Source: CAZDUS01 sp964609375
GTDB lineage: Bacteria; Verrucomicrobiota; Kiritimatiellia; CAIKKV01; CAITUY01
Direction of reading: 5' to 3'
Assembly (NCBI GenBank): GCA_964609375.1
Contig: CAZSSA010000120.1
Span: 1-5,381 of the forward strand
DNA length: 5,381 nucleotides
Part shown: positions 1 to 5,381 of the stretch, piece by piece
How the letters are laid out: each line of letters opens with the position of its first letter
How positions within the stretch are numbered: position 1 is the stretch's first letter
Notes under the pieces: generated by a model
The model's database searches: none
What the model saw: only the letters and a program-made list of their open reading frames with translations
What the model was told of the DNA's origin: nothing
Position numbers and translations under genes: made by a program

Positions 1-859
1 GCGCGGGACTTGCAGGATGACACGTGTTTCTGTGCTGGCTTGCTGTCATTCCCCGATAGTGGCGGTAGAGGCGCGAGAAATAGAAACGGTCATTGAATCC
101 GGACTGCGATGCGATTTCCCCGAGCGACATCTCCGGATGGGTTTTCATGAGTTCGTCCGCCTGCGTCAACCGCTTCTCAATGAGAATCTGCTTGAACGTC
201 AGTCCGTGCTTCTTCCTGAGGACGTGCGAGAGGGATGACACGCTCCGCCCGGTGAATTTGGCTACATCCTGAACCGTGATCTTTTCGGTCAAATGCCGGG
301 CGATATACTGTTGGACTTTATCGAGAAGCCAGTCGCCGCGGGGGACGACCAATTCGCGTGCCACGATGTAGTCGACCAGCATCATAAACAGGCCGAGGAT
401 GCCCTCTATCCGTGCCGTGGCGATATAGGGAACCTTTGAAAAATGGCGCCTGATGATGGAGGCGGGAAGGCGGTTTTTACAACGGTTGATGACGTTGGTG
501 GGAACCGTTGAGCTATCCCTGAATTGCCCGATCAGCGCGTAGCCGGCCAGCCGGTTGTCGATGAAAACAGGCGCAATGGCTTCCTTCAGTCCGGCATGGC
601 ACTGGTAGTAGATGAGCCCCTTTTTCTTGAGGCATTCGGCTTGCATTTTGGTGTCGAGGGCCGAACATAACCCTGGAAACAGGTGGTCCTGTATATGTTG
701 GCAGTAGTCCGAGTTGCGCATCCGGTGGCGGTCCGACCTGATAATCGTTCCGTCCGGTCCAAAGAGAACCACCCGCATTTTCATGGCCATCGCGAAAACG
801 TCGAGTAGTCGTTGCACCTCATCATGCAGGATCAGTTCAATGGTCGGTGTCATTGGCAT
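1..859 (-). CDS. AraC-family transcriptional regulator with N-terminal PocR-type sensor domain (3' end outside window)
   Basis: I translated the minus strand from the ATG at 859; the frame stays open for 286 codons to the left edge with no stop. Residues about 10-165 resemble the PocR ligand-sensing domain: an FGPDG turn near 33-37, Cys53, Cys65, Cys76, then a CHAGLKEAIAP segment starting at Cys87 and a GYALIGQF segment near 106-113. Residues about 178-277 form the AraC-type DNA-binding domain with two helix-turn-helix units. The first is near 194-219. The second is near 244-270, with the typical SLGEIASQSGFNDRFYFSR pattern and a GMTASQHR ending. AraC domains normally end about here, so only a few residues should be missing. 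The start is set by AAAGGA at 868-873, 8 nt upstream. The family senses small molecules through PocR and usually activates transcription. Divergence from the sugar operon suggests it controls that operon, which is inference; the ligand is unknown. Confidence 0.93.
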   Translation of the reverse strand, partial: MPMTPTIELILHDEVQRLLDVFAMAMKMRVVLFGPDGTIIRSDRHRMRNSDYCQHIQDHLFPGLCSALDTKMQAECLKKKGLIYYQCHAGLKEAIAPVFIDNRLAGYALIGQFRDSSTVPTNVINRCKNRLPASIIRRHFSKVPYIATARIEGILGLFMMLVDYIVARELVVPRGDWLLDKVQQYIARHLTEKITVQDVAKFTGRSVSSLSHVLRKKHGLTFKQILIEKRLTQADELMKTHPEMSLGEIASQSGFNDRFYFSRLYRHYRGMTASQHRNTCHPASPA

Positions 860-867
860 CAGCGGGA

Positions 868-873
868 TCCTTT
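868..873 (-). promoter_or_regulatory. Ribosome binding site fixing the start of the AraC-family regulator
   Basis: Read on the minus strand this is AAAGGA, ending 8 nt before the ATG at 859. It favours that ATG over an in-frame ATG at 934, which would add 25 residues of non-conserved sequence encoded across the likely promoter. A second ATG at 853 is also possible. Confidence 0.6.
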
Positions 874-885
874 GCGATATGAATA

Positions 886-913
886 AAAATACAATAATGT
901 GCGTAAAAGTCCA
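886..913 (-). promoter_or_regulatory. Candidate promoter of the AraC-family regulator
   Basis: On the minus strand TGGACT (913-908) matches four of six bases of a -35 box. TATTTT (891-886) matches four of six of a -10 box, with a 16 bp spacer in an AT-rich stretch. It would give a leader of about 20 nt. The -35 overlaps the left copy of the direct repeat at 909-915, which would suit autoregulation. This was found by eye and is tentative. Confidence 0.3.
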
Positions 914-935
914 TTGGTTTGCAGGGCTGTCCATT
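909..935 (+). promoter_or_regulatory. Candidate AraC-type operator: GTCCATT direct repeat with 20 bp period
   Basis: The heptamer GTCCATT occurs at 909-915 and again at 929-935, in the same orientation and exactly 20 bp apart. AraC-family proteins typically bind two direct-repeat half-sites about two helical turns apart, with the proximal one touching the -35 region. The right copy ends 51 bp before the ATG at 987, and the left copy overlaps a candidate -35 of the regulator gene. The repeat and spacing are seen directly; its role as the binding site of the adjacent regulator is inferred. Confidence 0.45.
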
Positions 936-962
936 TACGGGGGGGGGCTCCGGAATTAAGAT
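935..962 (+). promoter_or_regulatory. Candidate operon promoter with a weak -35 box
   Basis: TAAGAT at 957-962 is a four-of-six match to a -10 box. It lies 16 bp downstream of a poor -35-like TTACGG at 935-940 that touches the right copy of the direct repeat. A weak -35 next to a proximal half-site is the arrangement expected for an activator-dependent promoter. The spacer contains a run of nine G (939-947, starting within the -35-like hexamer). Low confidence because the -35 match is minimal. Confidence 0.25.
939..947 (+). repeat. Homopolymer run of nine G
   Basis: Nine consecutive G residues sit in the intergenic region between the regulator and the first operon gene. Such runs are prone to slippage in replication and to length errors in sequencing. 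Confidence 0.9.
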
Positions 963-986
963 GTCGGCAAACATAAGGGGAAGTCT

Positions 987-1847
987 ATGGACAAGGCTCT
1001 CAATTACTGGGTGTTCGGAGGATTCGCGGGGGAGAAGTCGCCTTTTGAGTTCATCGAGTGGGCGGAGCAGGCCGGGCTTGACGGGGTTGAACTCACGGTT
1101 GGCGATGCCGTCCCGGGCGACATTTCTGAAAGTGACTGTCGGAAGATAGCGGCCTTTGCCAAGGGGAAGTCCATCAGGCTAAGGACGTTGGCCACGGGCT
1201 TTTACTGGGGAACATCTCTCGGTTCGGCGGAGGAGGCTGAACGACATCGGGCGATTGAATTCACGCGGAACTACCTCAGGATAGCCAAGTGGCTTGGAGT
1301 TGAAACGGTTCTGGTGGTGCCGGGTGCCACGCGAGTGGCCTGGGATCCCTCCCGTCCTGTCACCCGTTATGAGACCGTCTGGACGCAGTCCGTCAAATCG
1401 CTCCTGGAACTTGAGCCTGTGGCTGAAGCCCTGAAGGTGAACATCGGCTTGGAGAATGTCTGGAACCGATTTTTGTTTTCCCCGATGGAGTGGCGGTTTT
1501 ATCTGGATCAGTTCAAGTCCGGCCGGATCGGGATGTATCTCGATGTCGGGAACTGCTGTCTGTACGTCAGGCCGCAGGATTACATCCAGACGCTGGGAAA
1601 CAGGATCCAGGCGGTACATGTGAAGAATTGGAAGGGCGATGCGCTGGCTGGCGGGAACCTGCAGGGATTTGGCGAAGATATTCTTGATGGGGAGGTGGAT
1701 TTTCCAGCCGTGTGGAAGGCTCTTGGCGAGATAAACTATTCCGGCCCATTGACCGCCGAAATGATTCCGTTCTCCCGTCTCCCGGACCTTGCCATTCCGG
1801 ATCTTGAACTGGCCGGAAGGACGGCAAAGAAACTTCTCACACTTTGA
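987..1847 (+). CDS. Sugar phosphate isomerase/epimerase-like TIM-barrel protein (xylose isomerase-like family)
   Basis: This 286-residue protein has the length and pattern of the xylose isomerase-like TIM-barrel family (AP endonuclease 2 fold). It resembles the branch containing UlaE-type L-xylulose/L-ribulose 5-phosphate 3-epimerases and D-tagatose 3-epimerases. Visible landmarks are an LGVETVLVVPGA strand near 103-114, GLENVWNRFLFSP at 154-166, YLDVGN at 184-189, VHVKNW at 210-215, LDGEVDFPAVWKAL at 233-246 and LTAEM at 255-259. The likely metal ligands Glu156, Asp186, His211 and Glu258 are all present, so it should be active. There is no signal peptide, so it is cytoplasmic. The start has an AAGGGGAAG ribosome binding site at 975-983. 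It is the first gene of the operon, 33 bp before the dehydrogenase. The substrate, and whether it epimerises, isomerises or eliminates, cannot be told from sequence. Confidence 0.92.
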   Translation: MDKALNYWVFGGFAGEKSPFEFIEWAEQAGLDGVELTVGDAVPGDISESDCRKIAAFAKGKSIRLRTLATGFYWGTSLGSAEEAERHRAIEFTRNYLRIAKWLGVETVLVVPGATRVAWDPSRPVTRYETVWTQSVKSLLELEPVAEALKVNIGLENVWNRFLFSPMEWRFYLDQFKSGRIGMYLDVGNCCLYVRPQDYIQTLGNRIQAVHVKNWKGDALAGGNLQGFGEDILDGEVDFPAVWKALGEINYSGPLTAEMIPFSRLPDLAIPDLELAGRTAKKLLTL

Positions 1848-1862
1848 ACCTAAGTGAACCGT

Positions 1863-1873
1863 GAAGGGAAAGG
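1863..1873 (+). promoter_or_regulatory. Ribosome binding site deciding the start of the first dehydrogenase
   Basis: The purine-rich GAAGGGAAAGG ends 7 nt before the ATG at 1881. A GTG at 1854 is in frame but would place this site inside the coding region and add nine residues before the canonical first Rossmann strand, so 1881 is preferred. Confidence 0.6.
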
Positions 1874-1880
1874 TAGCGCC

Positions 1881-2888
1881 ATGTTGAAAGTCGGTATCAT
1901 CGGAATTGGAATGATGGGCTCGACCCATCTGGATGTGTACAGCAAACTCAAAGGGGTGAAGGTTGTCGCGGTGGCCGATCTCATTCCAGAGCGCCGTGAG
2001 GGCAGGACTGTCGTGGCGGGCAACGTCAAGGGACAGTCGCAAGGCGGAGTCAATTTTGCGGCCTTCACCAAGTTTGACGAGGGAATGAAGCTTATTGCCG
2101 ATCCGGAAGTGGACATTGTCGATATCTGCCTGCCGACTCCGCTTCACAGTCGGTATGCCATCGCCGCGCTCAAGGCGGGCAAACATGTTTTGACAGAAAA
2201 ACCGTTCGCGTTAAACGGGAGGGAGGCTGACGAGTTGGTCAAGGCCGCCAAACAGGCGAAGTCCATGCTGATGTGTGCCATGTGTATGCGATTCTGGCCG
2301 GCCTGGGTTTGGTTGAAGGAGGCCGTTGATGCGAAGCCATTTGGCAGAGTACTGGCGGCTCAATTCCGGCGTGTAGCCTCGCATCCCGGTGGCCCTTTTT
2401 ATAGCAAGGGGGAGGCTTGCGGTGGGGCTATTCTTGATCTCCATATCCATGACACGGATTTCATCAAGTATTGTTTCGGCAAGCCGGATGCCGTCTTCAG
2501 CCGCGGGTATTCGGTGAACACCAACAGGACTGATCATGTCATCACCCAGTACCTTTACAAGCATGTGCCACTTGTGGTCGCGGAGGGCGGCTGGGCGATG
2601 GCGCCGGGGTTCGGATTCCAAATGCAATACACGGTCAATTTCGAAAAGGCGACGGCGGTCTTCGACCTGAACGCCCCGAACCAGCTTACACTCATCCAGG
2701 ACGGGAAATCCAAGCCAGTCACCGTGAAGGCCGGAATGGGCTACCAGCATGAAATCGCCTATTTCCTGGATTGCATCAGGAAGGGACGACGGCCGCGTGC
2801 CGTTGAACCGGCCAGTGCCGCCTTGTCGGTGAAGATCGTGGAAGCCGAGGTCAAAAGTCTCAAAACCGGGAAACCTGTGAAGGTATAA
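1881..2888 (+). CDS. Gfo/Idh/MocA-family oxidoreductase, first copy
   Basis: This 335-residue NAD(P)-dependent dehydrogenase has the normal family length. The N-terminal Rossmann domain opens with KVGIIGIGMMGSTH (3-16), including GIGMMG. LPTPLHS (84-90) and TEKP follow, with catalytic-type Lys107. The C-terminal alpha/beta domain holds GGAILDLHIHDTDF (181-194). Its Asp186 and His190 match the DxxxH pair which, with the EKP lysine, forms the catalytic triad in inositol dehydrogenase. The family oxidises sugars, cyclitols, sugar phosphates or glycosides, usually at one ring hydroxyl. It lies 33 bp after the first TIM-barrel gene and 14 bp before a second dehydrogenase, so it is clearly co-transcribed. 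It is an intact cytoplasmic enzyme of unknown substrate. The neighbouring isomerase/epimerase suggests that its keto product is passed on, which is inference. Confidence 0.94.
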   Translation: MLKVGIIGIGMMGSTHLDVYSKLKGVKVVAVADLIPERREGRTVVAGNVKGQSQGGVNFAAFTKFDEGMKLIADPEVDIVDICLPTPLHSRYAIAALKAGKHVLTEKPFALNGREADELVKAAKQAKSMLMCAMCMRFWPAWVWLKEAVDAKPFGRVLAAQFRRVASHPGGPFYSKGEACGGAILDLHIHDTDFIKYCFGKPDAVFSRGYSVNTNRTDHVITQYLYKHVPLVVAEGGWAMAPGFGFQMQYTVNFEKATAVFDLNAPNQLTLIQDGKSKPVTVKAGMGYQHEIAYFLDCIRKGRRPRAVEPASAALSVKIVEAEVKSLKTGKPVKV

Positions 2889-2902
2889 GGCGGCTCTGGA
2901 GT

Positions 2903-3952
2903 ATGGCGTTGCTGCAGCGAGATGCCCGTGAAATTCGGGTGGTGGTGGCTGGGATCGGCAAGATGGGAACCTATCATGTCCGGGCCCTGTTGCAATTGAC
3001 GGCCGGAGAGGCTGAAGACTATTACAAGGCAGGACTTCGCGAGCAGGTGGGCAAGATTCGCCTGTGCGGGCTTTGTGACATTGATCAGAGCCGTGCCGTG
3101 AATTTTCCGGGCATTCCTTGCTTGCAGGACTATCGCGCCATGATTGAGGCGGCTAAACCGGACATGGTGGTTGTTGCCACGCCATCCCGGCTCCATTACG
3201 GCATGGCCAGGGCTGCGCTCGAAGCCGGACTCCATGTCTTTGTCGAAAAGCCGGTGACGACCCGGCTGTCGGACTGGGATGATTTGGCAGGGAGGGCGGA
3301 CCTGAATGGGTTGCGCATCATGGCCGGTCATGTCGAGCGGTACAACCCGGTGGCCATCAAAGTCAAACACTTGCTGGCATCCGGTGAACTCACGGTGTCT
3401 GGCTACGGGTTCAACCGCTGCCAGCCTTACGATCCACGCATCCCTGACGACATTGTGACGGACAAGGTGATCCACGATCTCGACCTGGCCATGTTTCTGT
3501 TCGGACCGGTTGCCGGCGTCGATGTGAGGAATTTCAAACAGGTCCGGGGCGAGACGCGGGAGGTTACCCTCCGTTTACGTCATGACAGCGGGATTTCGGG
3601 CGAACTGCATCTTTCCTGGCTGGTCGAAGGGCGGGCCAAGGTCAGGGAGTGTTCGCTGCTGGCACTGGATGGGCAAATCATCACCGGTGATTTCATGGCC
3701 AAGACGTTACAGGTTAATGGGCGCGAGGTGGAATGTTGCGTGCCTGGATGGATCAGGGCCGACAACAATCAGGTCAAGGACGAGTTGGCTGATTTCGTTG
3801 GATATTGCCTTGAGCCAGATTCCAGTATGCCGGTTGTCCAGCCCCTGTTGACGGTGCCGGAAATCAGGGCGGCCACGGCGATTATTGAAAAACTTTCGGA
3901 TGATATACGACTTGCCTGCACACGATCCGAAGGGCGGTGCGAAGATGTGTAA
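2903..3952 (+). CDS. Gfo/Idh/MocA-family oxidoreductase, second divergent copy
   Basis: This 349-residue dehydrogenase is clearly different from the preceding one. The Rossmann motif is VVVAGIGKMGTYH (13-25), VATPSRLHY is at 91-99 and VEKP includes Lys116. GHVERYNPV (142-150) and DKVIHDLDL (187-195) follow, giving the DxxxH pair Asp187 and His191. GHxERxNP plus a PxxPRIPDD-like stretch before DxxxHDxD recalls the WbpB/GnnA-like branch, which oxidises UDP-N-acetyl sugars at C3. That resemblance is from memory and does not prove a nucleotide-sugar substrate. Between the first helix and the second strand there is about 20 extra residues (33-50, rich in Glu, Ala and Tyr). The start at 2903 has only a modest AAGGCGG ribosome binding site at 2887-2893, beginning inside the stop of the upstream gene, so translation may be coupled. 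Its last 8 nt overlap the next gene. Confidence 0.92.
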   Translation: MALLQRDAREIRVVVAGIGKMGTYHVRALLQLTAGEAEDYYKAGLREQVGKIRLCGLCDIDQSRAVNFPGIPCLQDYRAMIEAAKPDMVVVATPSRLHYGMARAALEAGLHVFVEKPVTTRLSDWDDLAGRADLNGLRIMAGHVERYNPVAIKVKHLLASGELTVSGYGFNRCQPYDPRIPDDIVTDKVIHDLDLAMFLFGPVAGVDVRNFKQVRGETREVTLRLRHDSGISGELHLSWLVEGRAKVRECSLLALDGQIITGDFMAKTLQVNGREVECCVPGWIRADNNQVKDELADFVGYCLEPDSSMPVVQPLLTVPEIRAATAIIEKLSDDIRLACTRSEGRCEDV

Positions 3953-4823
3953 GATCGGCGTCATGGTGGAGTCGTTCCGGAGAGGGTTGAGAGGCGGGGT
4001 GGAGGCGGCGGCAACGTTGGGCGTCCAGGGAATTCAATTTTATGCCACGGGCGGGGACTCACATTTTTTGAGACTCCGGGGTGCGGCGCTGAAGGAGTTC
4101 AAGGCTTTTCTGCGGGACATGAATCTCGATGTGGCGGCGGTGTGCGGCGACTTTGGCGGGTTTGGATTCCAGATTGAATCCGGGAACCGCCAACGGATTG
4201 AAGATTCCAAGCGCGTTTTGGAACTGGCGCTGGAATTGAACTGTCCGGTGGTGACCACGCATATTGGCGTGATTCCTCCGGACCCGGCACATCCCCGCTA
4301 CCGTGTCATGGCCCGGGCCTGTGTGGAATTGGGCCGGGCCGCCCATGCGATGGGAGGGGTTTTTGCCATTGAGACGGGGCCCGAACCGGCCTGTGTGCTT
4401 CGCTCCTTTATCGACCGGCTGGAGTTGCCCGGTGGAATCGGCGTCAACTTTGATCCGGCCAATCTGGTGATGGTCTGCCGTGAGGACATCCCGTCCGCCG
4501 TACAACTCCTGATGCCCTATATTGTCCACACCCATGCCAAGGACGGAATCAATCTGAAGCCGGTTAACGCGGAACAATTATATGCGTCATTTGCCGGGGG
4601 TGGAGATCCTTCCTTCCATGCGGGGGAGTATATCCGTGAAACTCCCTTGGGGGAGGGGGACGTCCCATTCCCCGCTTATCTTGCCTTATTGTATGGTGGC
4701 GGTTTTACGGGGAGTTTGACCATTGAGCGCGAGGCAGGGCCGGATCCCTGGCGTGACATTGAACTGGCTGTCCGTTTTTTGCAGCACGCTTGCGTTGACA
4801 TTAAATCAGGGGATGGTGCCTGA
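3945..4823 (+). CDS. Sugar phosphate isomerase/epimerase-like TIM-barrel protein, second copy
   Basis: Starting at the ATG at 3945 gives 292 residues, opening MCKIGVMVESF, which fits the first barrel strand. An upstream in-frame ATG at 3885 would add 20 residues encoded inside the previous gene and is less likely. GAAGGGCGG at 3929-3937 serves as ribosome binding site. Family landmarks are GVQGIQFYA (26-34), VTTHIGVIPPD (103-113), AIETGPE (141-147), VNFDPANL (167-174), VHTHAKDG (194-201), LGEGDVPFPAYL (235-246) and LTIERE (258-263). The expected metal tetrad Glu143, Asp170, His197 and Glu261 is complete. The protein shares the fold of the first operon gene but has a different motif set, closer to IolE/IolI-like and general sugar phosphate isomerase members, so it probably catalyses a different step. 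Cytoplasmic. Its start overlaps the stop of the second dehydrogenase (ATGTGTAA), indicating translational coupling. Confidence 0.92.
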   Translation: MCKIGVMVESFRRGLRGGVEAAATLGVQGIQFYATGGDSHFLRLRGAALKEFKAFLRDMNLDVAAVCGDFGGFGFQIESGNRQRIEDSKRVLELALELNCPVVTTHIGVIPPDPAHPRYRVMARACVELGRAAHAMGGVFAIETGPEPACVLRSFIDRLELPGGIGVNFDPANLVMVCREDIPSAVQLLMPYIVHTHAKDGINLKPVNAEQLYASFAGGGDPSFHAGEYIRETPLGEGDVPFPAYLALLYGGGFTGSLTIEREAGPDPWRDIELAVRFLQHACVDIKSGDGA

Positions 4824-4827
4824 TTCC

Positions 4828-4890
4828 GATCTTCTTGAGATCAACGCCGGAAGCTCCGGAGCCCTACGCCCGCCGGGCAGGCGGCAATTT
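4828..4890. terminator. Possible transcription end region between convergent genes
   Basis: The gap between the two converging genes contains three small inverted repeats. GATCT/AGATC is at 4828-4842 and the perfect palindrome GCTCCGGAGC at 4853-4862. CCGCC/GGCGG has a 5-nt loop at 4870-4884 and is followed on the plus strand by CAATTT. The last is the best candidate for a plus-strand terminator, but the stem is only 5 bp and the T run only three bases, so this is weak. Confidence 0.3.
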
Positions 4891-5381
4891 CACGTCAGGC
4901 GGATCAGCGGCTTTACCAGTGTGCGGTCCTGGACCGCCGCCAGTGCCCGGGCAATATCCTCGAGCTTGAATACCCGTTTCCGATCGATCCAAACGGCGGG
5001 GTTCAGCTTGCCGGCACGGTAGAACTTGAGCACCGCCTCATGGGCCTCGGCTTCATCGTAGCCGCCGTTGAAAAAGGTGAACGTCCGCCCCGGCGCGAGC
5101 GACAGTCTGCCGGCTTCGTCAAGACCGTAAATGCCGATGACGCCGCCGTCTTTCAGGCATTGCTGCCCGGATTGGACATTCGCGGACTTGCCGATTGAGT
5201 CGATCACGAAATCGAATCCGTTCTGTAAGGCTGTCCATGTGTCTTCGCGGCGATAGTCATGATAGTCGGTCGCTCCGGCCCTGGCGGCGTCCGCCGCGCG
5301 GGAGGCCGATCCGGCCATCGCGACGCGTGCCGCGCCGAGGTTGCGTGCGTGCGAGACGAACGCGAGCCCGTTCCCGCCGGA
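4890..5381 (-). CDS. Medium-chain zinc-type alcohol/polyol dehydrogenase, C-terminal part (5' end outside window)
   Basis: The reading frame is open from the right edge to a TGA at 4892-4890, giving 163 visible residues. They begin inside the Rossmann glycine motif (SGGNGLAFVSHARNLGA) and continue with AGATDYHDY near 35-43, FDFVIDSIGK near 56-65, LKDGGVIGIYG near 76-86, and a C-terminal YRAGKLNPAVWIDRKRVFKLEDIARAL stretch in separate typical pieces ending VKPLIRLT. This is the coenzyme-binding and C-terminal part of a medium-chain dehydrogenase. The N-terminal catalytic half with any zinc ligands is outside the window. After the second beta strand the sequence reads AGSASR with no acidic residue, which could mean NADP preference; that is a guess. 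The DNA here is visibly more GC-rich than the operon (the block 5281-5340 is about 83 percent GC). It converges on the operon and is a separate transcription unit. It could act on a polyol or sugar from the same pathway. Confidence 0.88.
   Translation of the reverse strand, partial: SGGNGLAFVSHARNLGAARVAMAGSASRAADAARAGATDYHDYRREDTWTALQNGFDFVIDSIGKSANVQSGQQCLKDGGVIGIYGLDEAGRLSLAPGRTFTFFNGGYDEAEAHEAVLKFYRAGKLNPAVWIDRKRVFKLEDIARALAAVQDRTLVKPLIRLT

Noticed and set aside
17..238. A short plus-strand open frame opposite the regulator's DNA-binding domain
   Set aside because: It lies antisense to the conserved second helix-turn-helix of the AraC-family protein and has no motif of its own.
876..903. 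AT-rich stretch GAATAAAAATACAATAATG as a possible inverted-repeat operator
   Set aside because: The two halves mirror rather than complement each other, so there is no true dyad; it is better explained as the AT-rich -10 region of the regulator's promoter.
860..934. N-terminal extension of the AraC-family regulator to an in-frame ATG at 934
   Set aside because: The extra residues look unlike the family, would occupy the promoter, and the ATG at 859 has a well-placed AAAGGA ribosome binding site.
714..959. A short plus-strand open frame opposite the regulator's N-terminus and extending into the intergenic region
   Set aside because: Its coding potential comes from the opposite strand of the PocR domain; the part in the intergenic region crosses the candidate operator and G run.
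1179..2186. A 335-codon minus-strand open frame antisense to the first TIM-barrel gene and the first dehydrogenase
   Set aside because: Its translation shows no family motif and is rich in His, Arg and Pro, and it spans the junction of two well-supported plus-strand genes. It is a frame shadow of GC-rich codons.
2759..3475. A 238-codon minus-strand open frame antisense to the two dehydrogenases
   Set aside because: No recognisable domain and fully covered by strongly supported plus-strand genes.
1..5381. CRISPR array, insertion sequence, tRNA, rRNA or phage features
   Set aside because: No repeated spacer units, transposase motifs, terminal inverted repeats or structural RNA signatures were seen; the window is almost fully occupied by metabolic and regulatory genes.

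Overview
This 5.4 kb window is dense bacterial DNA of moderately high GC. It looks like part of a carbohydrate-catabolism locus. A PocR-type AraC-family regulator divergent from paired TIM-barrel isomerases/epimerases and Gfo/Idh/MocA dehydrogenases is a style I associate with the PVC group (Lentisphaerota, Kiritimatiellota, Verrucomicrobiota). That assignment is an inference from gene content only, since no rRNA or other marker gene is present.

Layout, left to right. (1) Positions 1-859, minus strand: an AraC-family transcriptional regulator with an N-terminal PocR-type sensor domain, running off the left edge just before its expected C-terminus. (2) Positions 860-986: a 127 bp divergent intergenic region with a 7 bp direct repeat spaced 20 bp apart, a run of nine G and candidate promoters in both directions. 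(3) Positions 987-4823, plus strand: a tight four-gene operon in the order xylose-isomerase-like TIM-barrel protein, Gfo/Idh/MocA dehydrogenase, second Gfo/Idh/MocA dehydrogenase, second TIM-barrel protein. Gaps are 33 bp, 14 bp and an 8 bp overlap. (4) Positions 4824-4889: a short convergent gap with several small hairpins. (5) Positions 4890-5381, minus strand: the C-terminal part of a medium-chain (zinc-type) alcohol/polyol dehydrogenase, cut by the right edge, in visibly more GC-rich DNA.

How the genes may work together: all four operon proteins lack signal peptides and should be cytoplasmic. Both TIM-barrel proteins keep the Glu-Asp-His-Glu metal-binding tetrad of the sugar epimerase/isomerase family. 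Both dehydrogenases keep the Rossmann glycine motif, the EKP lysine and the DxxxH catalytic pair. The set therefore appears catalytically intact. It could oxidise a sugar, cyclitol or glycoside to a keto intermediate and then isomerise, epimerise or cleave it. Inositol-type and 3-keto-glycoside-type pathways use the same two folds. The substrate cannot be read from the sequence. No transporter, kinase or glycoside hydrolase lies inside the window. The divergent regulator probably senses a small inducer and activates the operon through the direct repeat.
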